NCBI GenBank assembly: GCA_027011235.1
Contig: JALVAI010000286.1
Coordinates: forward strand, 1 to 7,684
DNA length: 7,684 nt
Source: Desulfobulbaceae bacterium
GTDB lineage: Bacteria > Desulfobacterota > Desulfobulbia > Desulfobulbales > Desulfobulbaceae
Reading direction: 5' to 3'
Shown here in pieces: positions 1 through 5,373 of this stretch. The notes beneath the pieces were generated by a model. That model searched no databases. It was not told the origin of the DNA and saw nothing but the letters and a program-made list of their open reading frames with translations. Position numbers and translations under genes: made by a program. How positions within the stretch are numbered: position 1 is the first letter of the stretch; each line of letters begins with the position of its first letter.

Positions 1-1
1 A

Positions 2-271
2 CGGACCAGGATCGACCTGTTTCCCCTGGCGGAAGAGGTTGAGCGCTACCTGCAGACCATGAAGTCCAATATCAAGGTTGCAGTGATGGGCTGCGTGGTC
101 AATGGCCCGGGCGAGGCACGGGAGGCAGATATCGGCATTGCCGGCGGCGTCGGGGTTGGAATTATTTTCAAAAAAGGCGAGATCTGGAAAAAATTGCCCG
201 AGGACCAGCTGTTACCCGTTTTTCTCGAAGAGTTGAAAAAGATGGAACGTCGGCAGGGGCAATCATCATAA
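2..271 (+). CDS. ispG: IspG (GcpE), 4-hydroxy-3-methylbut-2-enyl diphosphate synthase, C-terminal part
   Basis: This is the 3' end of a gene that enters from the left edge, with about 89 codons visible and ending in TAA. IspG is an iron-sulfur enzyme of the MEP isoprenoid pathway in the cytoplasm; it reductively converts MEcPP to HMBPP. The visible part contains the family's C-terminal signature MGCVVNGPGEA (residues 9-19 counted from the Met at 59), including the conserved cysteine of the [4Fe-4S] cluster site, followed by a glycine-rich IGIAGG stretch. The upstream residues TRIDLFPLAEEVERYL fit the end of the preceding domain. The tail after the signature is about 50 residues and ends in a charged KKMERRQGQSS, normal for a bacterial IspG. 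The gene converges on the amidotransferase-like gene at 438, with a nested inverted repeat between them. Identification is firm; only the N-terminal bulk is missing. Confidence 0.95.
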   Translation, partial: RTRIDLFPLAEEVERYLQTMKSNIKVAVMGCVVNGPGEAREADIGIAGGVGVGIIFKKGEIWKKLPEDQLLPVFLEELKKMERRQGQSS

Positions 272-412
272 GGCCACCTTGAAAAATTGCCATTTCGCCC
301 GATCTCTGCGTCACAGGAAAATTAAAAATGCTCACATATGTCTAATATGCTGCGCTTTTTAATTTTTCTGTTCCTTGACCTTAAACGAAAATTCTAATTT
401 TTCAAGGCGCCC
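272..412. repeat. Nested inverted repeat (MITE- or REP-like) between convergent genes
   Basis: The 141-bp stretch starts directly after the ispG stop codon and is built as a palindrome within a palindrome. The outer arms are 272-288 (GGCCACCTTGAAAAATT) and 396-412, whose complement is GGGCGCCTTGAAAAATT (15 of 17 match). The inner arms are 313-328 (ACAGGAAAATTAAAAA) and 356-371, whose complement is ACAGAAAAATTAAAAA (15 of 16). The loop at 329-355 contains the palindrome ACATATGT (334-341). A third small pair, GAAAATT at 387-393 and AATTTTTC at 396-403, could compete with the outer stem. The inner hairpin ends in T-rich tracts on both strands, so it could also serve as a bidirectional terminator for ispG and the convergent gene. 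The architecture resembles dispersed non-coding repeats of Proteobacteria and Desulfobacterota, but only one copy is in this window. Confidence 0.7.
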
Positions 413-437
413 ATAAGGCAGTCCAGCATCTGGTCCC

Positions 438-1175
438 TCATTTCCCGCGGTTTTTGACAAGGGTGACAAAGTTGTTCATGATCCGGATAAAATCCTTCCG
501 TATTGCCTCGTAATGGTGTTCCGCCTTTTGGGGCAGGTCTGAAAATTGTCCATCTGTGGGCGTAAGAGAATCAAGCCATTTCCTGTCATGCAACAGCCAT
601 GTACGCACATCATCGGGATGGGCAGCATGATTATCAGATTGCAGGCCGATGATATGGGGCCTGTTGGCAACGCTGAAGGCCTCGACGACACACTGGTCCG
701 AGGTGGCCAGCATGATCAGATCGCGGGGCAACGGTGTCTGTACCGCCTGCCCGTGCCATTTGAACAGGGGTAATTTCGATCTAACTCCTTGAAAAAGCGG
801 ATGTTGTTTGCCCGCATGGGTCAGGTGGGCATGGGTAAAGCCCACGCTGGGCCGGATGTTAGGACCTACCCTTGCGCCAAGGCTGTCGGCAAGGAGTTGG
901 TGCCCGAGACAGAAACCAAGGCAGGGTCTGTCCATGGCCAGCCAGGCCTTGAGCAGTTGTTTTTCTTCCTTTAAAAATGGATACCGTTCTTCTTCGTGAA
1001 CGTTTGGCGGCCCGCCCAGCAGGAGCAGGGCGTCAAAGGCCATGGGGTCTGGAATCGCCTCTCTGTAGATATGGGCGATTTCAAGCCTGACATCGGCTTG
1101 TTTGGCGGTTTGCACGAGGAGCTTCCCCGGTGTTTCCCAATCAGCATGCTGGATAACAAGAAATGTAAGGGCCAT
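438..1175 (-). CDS. Class I glutamine amidotransferase-like protein (GMP synthase GATase-domain type), unusual catalytic triad
   Basis: This is a 245-residue single-domain protein of the type 1 glutamine amidotransferase fold, resembling free-standing GMP synthase-like GATases that release ammonia from glutamine. Visible signatures are LLLGGPPNVHEEE (residues 51-63), the nucleophile elbow PCLGFCLGHQLL with Cys89, and FKWHGQAV (138-145). Where family members carry FHxE, which supplies the catalytic His and Glu, this protein reads GLQSDNHAAHPDDV (177-190). The usual His and Glu positions appear to hold Asp181 and His183, so normal glutaminase activity is doubtful. The C-terminal ~60 residues are charged and helical. 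The reading frame is open up to 1322, but I chose the Met at 1175: MALTFLVIQH begins the fold, and the upstream codons run through a terminator-like hairpin. The ribosome binding site is weak. It lies 185 bp downstream of amtB on the same strand, which hints at a nitrogen link. The substrate is unknown. Confidence 0.82.
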   Translation of the reverse strand: MALTFLVIQHADWETPGKLLVQTAKQADVRLEIAHIYREAIPDPMAFDALLLLGGPPNVHEEERYPFLKEEKQLLKAWLAMDRPCLGFCLGHQLLADSLGARVGPNIRPSVGFTHAHLTHAGKQHPLFQGVRSKLPLFKWHGQAVQTPLPRDLIMLATSDQCVVEAFSVANRPHIIGLQSDNHAAHPDDVRTWLLHDRKWLDSLTPTDGQFSDLPQKAEHHYEAIRKDFIRIMNNFVTLVKNRGK

Positions 1176-1259
1176 GAGATGTGTCCGGATTGTTGTTTGG
1201 CTGTTTTTACTTCCCCCTCCCACGGCACAAGCTACCAGGCAAATGGCAAATATTCCATG

Positions 1260-1300
1260 AAAAACGGCCGCCTCTGCAGAGGAGGAGAGGGGCAGAGGCG
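1260..1300 (-). terminator. Probable rho-independent terminator downstream of amtB
   Basis: A perfect 9-bp stem, CGCCTCTGC (1269-1277) with GCAGAGGCG (1292-1300), has a 14-nt loop. Read on the minus strand, it is followed within a few bases by TTTTT (complement of 1260-1264). It lies about 60 nt past the amtB stop codon, so it would end or attenuate the glnB-amtB transcript before the amidotransferase gene. Confidence 0.6.
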
Positions 1301-1317
1301 ACCTGGAGGAGGATGCC

Positions 1318-1342
1318 GGCATCCCCGTTGATCGGGGATGCC
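1318..1342. other. Perfect 10-bp hairpin just after amtB
   Basis: GGCATCCCCG (1318-1327) and CGGGGATGCC (1333-1342) form a perfect 10-bp inverted repeat around a 5-nt loop. It starts 18 nt past the amtB stop codon on the minus strand. No T tract follows on either strand, so it is more likely an mRNA 3'-end stabiliser or pause hairpin than a terminator by itself. It precedes the terminator-like hairpin at 1260-1300. Confidence 0.55.
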
Positions 1343-1360
1343 CTGTGGTTTGGCGATAGC

Positions 1361-2695
1361 TTAGTTTATGACCTGGAAGTCATTGTAGGCGTGGGCCGCA
1401 TGTTCTGCAAGATCAACACCTTCAAGTTCTTCCTCTTCGGTGATGCGCAGGCCCATGGTCATGTCGATGACCTTGAAGAGGATAAAGGCGGTCCCGAATG
1501 CCCAGACAAAGGCAGCGATTACACCGATAATCTGGGTGGTCATGATGGCGGCGGTGGTTCCGCCGATATTGAATAGACCGGCGGCAATGGTTCCCCAGGC
1601 GCCGCAGACACCGTGTACCGAAACAGCGCCCACCGGATCGTCGATGTGCAGGCGGTCAATGGTGACAACCGAGATGACGACAATGATGCCGGCGATAAAA
1701 CCGATGATGATTGAACTGGTCGGAGTGACGTTGGCGCATCCGGCTGTAATCCCGACCAGCCCGGCCAGGGCGCCGTTTAAGCTCATGCCGATGTCCGGTT
1801 TCTTGAACATGATCCAGGAAAGCGTCATGGCCGAAATGACACCAGCGGCTGCGGCCAGATTGGTATTGACAAAGATCATGGCGATGGATGTGTCGCCGGT
1901 GGTCGTGGAACCGGGATTAAAACCGAACCAGCCCAGCCAGAGGATGAATACACCTATGGCCGCCATGGGAATATTGTGGCCGGGGATGGCCCTGACTTCG
2001 CCTTTGGGGCCGAATTTTCCCTTTCTTGGCCCAAGGACAATGGCGCCGGCCAGGGCACACCAGCCACCGACAGAGTGGACAACGGTTGAACCGGCAAAGT
2101 CAATAAATCCCTTGGCCTCCAGCCAGCCGTTGCCGTTGAGCAGCGACCCCCAGGCCCAGGAGCCGAAGATGGGGTAGATAAGGGCGCAGACAACAAAAGA
2201 GTACACAAGATAACTGGTAAATTTCATCCGTTCGGCAACCGCGCCTGAGACAATGGTGGCGGCAGTGGCGGCAAAGACGCACTGGAACATCCAGAAGGCC
2301 AGGATCCATTGGTCGCCCTTTGGTCCGGTCCAGCCGGAGAGGAAAAAGTCGGTGGTGCCAAACAGACCGGTTGTGGTGGCGCCGAACATGAGACCAAAAC
2401 CAATGGCCCAGAAGGCGAGCGAGCCCATGGCAAAGTCGAGCAGGTTTTTCATCATGATGTTACAGGCGGATTTGGCCCGGGTAAATCCCGACTCCACCAT
2501 GGCAAAGCCGGCCTGCATGAAAAACACCAGGGCCGCCGCAATCAGGGTCCAGACATAGTTGAGGTTGGTCTGTACAGCCTTGACAGCGGCCGCATTGGAC
2601 TCCACCGTTATCTTGACAACTTCGTCGGCGGCAATGGCCGTTCCTGCGGTCAGCAGAAGCAGCGTGCAGGCGGTGAATGTAATTTTTTTTCGCAT
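1361..2695 (-). CDS. amtB: Ammonium transporter AmtB (Amt/MEP/Rh family)
   Basis: The 444-residue inner-membrane protein takes up ammonium as a trimer. An N-terminal signal peptide (MRKKITFTACTLLLL..., likely cleaved after AIA at residue 22) precedes a mature region with about 11 membrane helices, the usual Amt topology. Key motifs are present: Asp199 in FIDFAGSTVVH for substrate recruitment, the pore histidines His207 (VVHSVGG) and His361 (SVHGVCGAWGT), and pore-lining aromatic residues in FWMFQCVFAATA (134-145) and GWFGFNPGST. The cytoplasmic tail RITEEEELEGVDLAEHAAHAY matches the part of AmtB that contacts PII. The start is set by a strong AAGGAG (2704-2709) 8 nt upstream. The gene lies 57 nt downstream of the PII gene on the same strand, so the two are probably cotranscribed from the sigma-54-like promoter. 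PII of the GlnK/GlnB type is expected to block the pore when nitrogen is plentiful. Confidence 0.97.
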   Translation of the reverse strand: MRKKITFTACTLLLLTAGTAIAADEVVKITVESNAAAVKAVQTNLNYVWTLIAAALVFFMQAGFAMVESGFTRAKSACNIMMKNLLDFAMGSLAFWAIGFGLMFGATTTGLFGTTDFFLSGWTGPKGDQWILAFWMFQCVFAATAATIVSGAVAERMKFTSYLVYSFVVCALIYPIFGSWAWGSLLNGNGWLEAKGFIDFAGSTVVHSVGGWCALAGAIVLGPRKGKFGPKGEVRAIPGHNIPMAAIGVFILWLGWFGFNPGSTTTGDTSIAMIFVNTNLAAAAGVISAMTLSWIMFKKPDIGMSLNGALAGLVGITAGCANVTPTSSIIIGFIAGIIVVISVVTIDRLHIDDPVGAVSVHGVCGAWGTIAAGLFNIGGTTAAIMTTQIIGVIAAFVWAFGTAFILFKVIDMTMGLRITEEEELEGVDLAEHAAHAYNDFQVIN

Positions 2696-2752
2696 GGGAA
2701 ACTCTCCTTGATCGTAAGAAAATAAAAAATAAAAAAAATAATACGAGATTGT

Positions 2753-3091
2753 CTAAATGGCCTCTTTGTCGGTCTCTCCGGTTCGGATACGGATGATTTT
2801 TTCAACCGGCAGGACAAAGATCTTGCCGTCACCAATTTTTCCGGTGCGGACAGCATTGATAATCGCCTCGATGACCGATTCAACCCGTTCTTCCTCGATA
2901 ATGATCTCAACCTTGACCTTGGGGATAAAATCCACCATGTACTCGGCCCCGCGGTAGATCTCCGTGTGTCCTTTCTGGCGCCCGAATCCCTTGACCTCGC
3001 TTACGGTCATACCGCTGATATTAAGGTCATGCAGGGCATCCTTGAGGGCCTCAAGCTTGAACGGTTTGATAATGGTTTCAATTTTTTTCAT
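2753..3091 (-). CDS. glnB: Nitrogen regulatory protein P-II (GlnB/GlnK family)
   Basis: This is a 112-residue PII signal protein, exactly the family's normal length. It begins MKKIETIIKPFKLEALKDAL, the classic PII N terminus. The T-loop GRQKGHTEIYRGAEY carries Tyr51, the uridylylation site in proteobacterial PII. The C-terminal signature GKIGDGKIFVLPVEKIIRIRTGE (residues 84-106) supplies the ATP/2-oxoglutarate site. PII trimers sense 2-oxoglutarate and ATP/ADP and act on AmtB, and in many bacteria on GlnE and NtrB. Immediate linkage to amtB makes a GlnK-like role the most likely, although sequence alone does not separate GlnB from GlnK. The frame is open further upstream to 3175, but the Met at 3091 has an excellent AAGGAG (3098-3103) and matches the family start. 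A sigma-54-type -24/-12 element lies 50 nt upstream, consistent with control by nitrogen limitation. Confidence 0.97.
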   Translation of the reverse strand: MKKIETIIKPFKLEALKDALHDLNISGMTVSEVKGFGRQKGHTEIYRGAEYMVDFIPKVKVEIIIEEERVESVIEAIINAVRTGKIGDGKIFVLPVEKIIRIRTGETDKEAI

Positions 3092-3140
3092 GATTCTCTC
3101 CTTGTATAAAAAAATGGTTCTGTAGTTTTTCCCTGTAATA

Positions 3141-3156
3141 ATCAAGACCCGTGCCA
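3141..3156 (-). promoter_or_regulatory. Candidate sigma-54 (RpoN) promoter of glnB-amtB
   Basis: On the minus strand the bases TGGCACGGGTCTTGAT match the sigma-54 consensus TGGCAC-N5-TTGCW. The -24 box (3156-3151) is perfect and the spacer is correct. The -12 box (3145-3141) reads TTGAT, with A in place of the usual C of the GC pair. Transcription would start near 3130, about 40 nt upstream of the glnB start codon. Sigma-54 control with NtrC-type activation is the usual arrangement for glnK-amtB operons in proteobacteria. The activator site is not identified with certainty; palindromes at 3250-3304 are candidates. Confidence 0.7.
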
Positions 3157-3249
3157 GGAGAGAATTTTGAAGCAATAATTATATATACTGTTGATTTTCC
3201 GTGCCTGTTATTCTCTCTGAAGGTAGGCGGCCTGCCCCTTGGAAAAGTT

Positions 3250-3304
3250 CAAATATGTGCTATTTGTTATTTTTTATTTACATAAATGTAAAGTAAAGCG
3301 CTTT
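3250..3304. promoter_or_regulatory. Cluster of three small palindromes upstream of glnB
   Basis: Three inverted repeats lie side by side: CAAATA-N5-TATTTG (3250-3266), TTTACAT-AA-ATGTAAA (3277-3292) and AAAGCGCTTT (3295-3304). They sit roughly 95-150 bp upstream of the -24 box of the candidate sigma-54 promoter, the usual distance for activator (enhancer-binding protein) sites. None matches the enteric NtrC consensus (GCAC-N6-GTGC type), so the cognate protein is unknown. They could equally be operators for a plus-strand promoter. Confidence 0.35.
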
Positions 3305-3518
3305 CCAGGGTGAGGCGCGATTGACTTGCAGGCGACGGGGACACAGTAACGGGATCGTTTTTCTTTCCGAACAGACCTGTGGGGATGGAAAATGATGTAC
3401 GCAAAGGGTATTTGGTGTTTTTTCTTGATTGCCGGCACTATTCCTGATTGAATGAAACAGGAGTATACAGGTATTTTGCACCTGACTGTTTGTAACTATG
3501 TGTTTTTATGTGTCTTAG

Positions 3519-3568
3519 CCCGCATCTTTCACAAAGCTCTTGCAGCAGATCGCTTGTGAAATATGGGG
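3519..3568. other. Long imperfect hairpin in the glnB-upstream region
   Basis: CATCTTTCACAA (3523-3534) pairs with TTGTGAAATATG (3554-3565), 11 of 12 bases, around a 19-nt loop, and flanking C- and G-rich bases (CCC at 3519-3521, GGG at 3566-3568) can lengthen the stem. No T tract follows on either strand. It may be part of a structured RNA, a leader element or an intergenic repeat; the sequence alone does not decide. Confidence 0.45.
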
Positions 3569-3803
3569 GATAAACCTGTAAGTGATCAAGGGGTCGCAGT
3601 TTTGCCTTGTCCTCAGCCCTTATGAATGGGAGCAGAGAAGGCGTTTGGCAGCAGGGCTGCCCTGATAATATGGTGAGCGAGCCGGCATGCCGTAGAGGTA
3701 AAACAAAGCATTAAAATCAGCAGGTTACGCTGAAAACATGCGTAATCTTATTTTTGTACAAAGAAGCCTCTGGACAAGGAGTCTTTGGATAAGGAGCAGG
3801 AAA

Positions 3804-4178
3804 ATGGTGGATGTGGGATCAATTGCAGGGGCCATTGGTGATAAGATCGGTACATTTTTTTCATCCATAGGCGGCCTTCTGCAGGCAACGCACCTGCCCG
3901 AGCAGATCAAGTCAGTGGATGTTGCCGGTCTGTTCAGTAATCCGTGGTTTCTCATCCCTTTTATAGCCTTTGTCGGCTATATGATTTATAAGCAGAACTT
4001 TCGGGACCTGTTCGTTGTCTGTCTTTTTATGGGGATCTGGTATATTTCCGGCACCCACTATATGCAAACCCTGGTTGTTGGCGACGAGGTGCAGATCAAC
4101 AAGGTGCTGCCCCTGCTTTTTGGCGGCGCTGTTGTTGTCGGTCTTGTAATCTACCTATATTTTGGCCGTTCCGATTGA
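3804..4178 (+). CDS. Small membrane protein, three predicted transmembrane helices, unknown function
   Basis: I do not recognise this family. The 124-residue protein has an N-terminal stretch of about 45 residues, rich in Gly, Ser and Ile and probably amphipathic (SIAGAIGDKIGTFFSSIGGLL). Three hydrophobic helices follow, near residues 46-63 (NPWFLIPFIAFVGYMIYK), 68-85 (LFVVCLFMGIWYISG) and 101-120 (VLPLLFGGAVVVGLVIYLYF). A polar loop, THYMQTLVVGDEVQINK, separates the last two, and the protein ends GRSD. The Met at 3804 is preceded by AAGGAG (3791-3796) at good spacing. The frame is open back to an ATG at 3738 without a ribosome binding site, which would add 22 residues containing a tandem SLWTR/SLWIR. 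It lies 51 nt upstream of the CNB-PATAN gene on the same strand, so the two are probably cotranscribed and may work together, for example as membrane anchor and cytoplasmic sensor. Confidence 0.75.
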   Translation: MVDVGSIAGAIGDKIGTFFSSIGGLLQATHLPEQIKSVDVAGLFSNPWFLIPFIAFVGYMIYKQNFRDLFVVCLFMGIWYISGTHYMQTLVVGDEVQINKVLPLLFGGAVVVGLVIYLYFGRSD

Positions 4179-4229
4179 TGATTGATATGTCGTCTTCAGC
4201 GGCAGATTCCCCCTGTGACGGTGTTTTCC

Positions 4230-5306
4230 ATGGAGTATAAAGACGCCATTTTTATCGTTACCGAAGAGCGGGCCTGTCCCCTGTACAACGTGGGTGAGGA
4301 GTTCAAGGTTGAGGATATGGGATTAACCGTTCCCGAGGCCAAGCCCGCCTGTTTGAACATGGTACAGTCCCTGATTGCGGCAACCACTGAACAGCAGAGT
4401 TTTGAGCGCTTTACCCAGCAGGGTATTCAGAAGTCGAAGTTTGAATGCGGCGGCTGTGACGGACTTATTCGGTTTGAATTTAAAAAGGAAAAGGGATTTG
4501 CCACCCTGCAGATGAAACTTTTGGCAGCGGCTGAACGGCGCGAGAAGATGAAGCACATGGATCAGTTCTTTGATCTGCTGCGCTGCATGGAAATTTTTGA
4601 GACCCTTGATGATGATTCCCTGCGAGACCTTTCCGCCCTGCTCAAGCTGAAAGAATATGGCGCCAACAAGATTGTTCTGAAAAAGGGTGATCCCGGCACT
4701 AATCTGTATATTGTACTTGAAGGCAAGGTCGCAGTTATCAGTGACGAGGGTCAGACCCTGTCCGAAATGGGGATGGGGGAGATATTTGGTGAGATGAGCC
4801 TGCTATCCGGTGAGCCCGTGACCACGACCATTCACACCAGGGCGAAAACAAAACTGGCCACGCTTTCCAGTAAGGATTTCAAGCATGTCCTAAACAGGTA
4901 TCCGGTTCTGCAGGTATTTTTCTACAGGATGCTCGTTGAGCGCGCCCAGGCAAATACCATGCGTGCCGGCACCATCAGTTCCGGCATGAGTGGTGAACTT
5001 GCGGAAATCAGCACAGTGGATCTTTTCCAGCTGATTAACTCCAGTCAGAAAACAGGTCAGGTTGAATTTTCTCTCAAAGACGGCAGCGCCCTGGTCCTTT
5101 TCCATGAGGGGGAACTTGTGCAGGCAAGATACAATTCATTTGCCGGCAAGGATGCCGTCTTTGCTTTGCTGGCAAGACGCTCCGGTCGTTTTGTCTATAC
5201 CTCCGGCATTTCGGAGGAGGCAAAGAAGCTGAATGTGATCGGTGGTTTTATGGGGCTGATCATGGAGGGACTCCGGCGTATTGACGAGCAGAAAGAAGAA
5301 GAATAG
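4230..5306 (+). CDS. Signalling protein: Cys-containing N-terminal domain, cyclic-nucleotide-binding-like domain and PATAN (DUF4388) domain
   Basis: The 358-residue soluble protein has three parts. Residues 1-90 form a small domain with Cys16, Cys41 and a CGGC pair (Cys73, Cys76) that might bind metal; it opens MEYKDAIFIVTEERACPLYN. Residues about 119-238 form a CRP-type cyclic-nucleotide-binding beta-barrel (IVLEGKVAVI, then GEIFGEMSLLSGEPVTTTIH). The phosphate-cassette Arg of true cAMP binders is absent: the sequence has VTTT where R-S/T-A is usual, so the ligand, if any, is uncertain. Residues 253-355 match PATAN/DUF4388 (MSGELAEISTVDLFQLINSSQKTGQVEF...), a domain seen in two-component and gliding-related proteins. 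There is no DNA-binding helix-turn-helix, so it probably acts through protein contacts. The frame is open to a TTG at 4182, but the ATG at 4230 starts the recognisable domain. The ribosome binding site is weak, so translational coupling with the upstream membrane protein is possible. Confidence 0.85.
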   Translation: MEYKDAIFIVTEERACPLYNVGEEFKVEDMGLTVPEAKPACLNMVQSLIAATTEQQSFERFTQQGIQKSKFECGGCDGLIRFEFKKEKGFATLQMKLLAAAERREKMKHMDQFFDLLRCMEIFETLDDDSLRDLSALLKLKEYGANKIVLKKGDPGTNLYIVLEGKVAVISDEGQTLSEMGMGEIFGEMSLLSGEPVTTTIHTRAKTKLATLSSKDFKHVLNRYPVLQVFFYRMLVERAQANTMRAGTISSGMSGELAEISTVDLFQLINSSQKTGQVEFSLKDGSALVLFHEGELVQARYNSFAGKDAVFALLARRSGRFVYTSGISEEAKKLNVIGGFMGLIMEGLRRIDEQKEEE

Positions 5307-5373
5307 CCACAAACCATAACAGGTCACAGGATTTGTGCCTGTCCCGGCCCGGCGATGTTTCGGTCCCCGCCGG
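5307..5373. terminator. Hairpins between convergent genes, possible weak bidirectional terminator
   Basis: Two stems lie in the 67-bp gap between the CNB-PATAN gene and fabB. The first, ACAGGTCACA (5319-5328) with TGTGCCTGT (5334-5342), is a 9-bp stem with a single bulged T. The second is CCGGCG (5349-5354) with CGCCGG (5368-5373). Neither is followed by a clear T run, so intrinsic termination would be inefficient on sequence grounds. Confidence 0.35.

Larger units (their letters stand above)
3176..3803. other. Long intergenic region between divergent transcription units, no convincing gene
   Basis: About 600 bp separate the divergent glnB and the membrane-protein gene. The region holds the palindrome cluster at 3250-3304, a long hairpin at 3519-3568, a short hairpin GGCAGC-AGG-GCTGCC (3647-3661) and the palindrome CGGCATGCCG (3683-3692). 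One minus-strand frame, 3438-3710, stays free of stops for 90 codons but has no ATG or GTG start. A minus-strand 67-codon frame at 3278-3481 has no homology I recognise and no ribosome binding site. A plus-strand promoter for the gene at 3804 should lie here, but no good -35/-10 pair is evident. TTGGCAG-CAGGG-CTGCC at 3646-3661 loosely fits a sigma-54 element, but it coincides with the small hairpin. Confidence 0.6.

Noticed and set aside
1176..1322. A 49-residue N-terminal extension of the amidotransferase-like protein that contains a lipoprotein-like hydrophobic stretch (FAICLVACAVGGG)
   Set aside because: The extension is translated from the terminator-like hairpin region, and the class I GATase fold starts at MALTFLVIQH. 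The signal-like run is probably coincidental.
1440..2177. A 245-codon plus-strand frame opposite amtB
   Set aside because: It is an antisense shadow of amtB, full of Met/Pro/Ala from complementary hydrophobic codons, with no domain or start signal.
3092..3175. Upstream extension of glnB to a Met at 3175
   Set aside because: PII proteins begin MKKIE, the internal Met has a near-perfect ribosome binding site, and the extension would cover the sigma-54-like promoter.
3278..3481. A 67-codon minus-strand frame in the glnB-upstream region
   Set aside because: No recognisable motif, no ribosome binding site, and it overlaps the palindrome cluster.
3646..3661. TTGGCAG-CAGGG-CTGCC as a plus-strand sigma-54 promoter for the membrane-protein gene
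   Set aside because: It has GG and GC at the right spacing, but the rest of both boxes matches poorly and the sequence is explained as well by a small GGCAGC/GCTGCC hairpin. It lies about 140 nt from the start codon.
4182..4229. TTG start for the CNB-PATAN protein giving 16 extra residues
   Set aside because: The extra residues (ICRLQRQIPPVTVFS) do not look like part of a domain, and neither start has a strong ribosome binding site. The ATG at 4230 fits the domain boundary better, but this is not certain.
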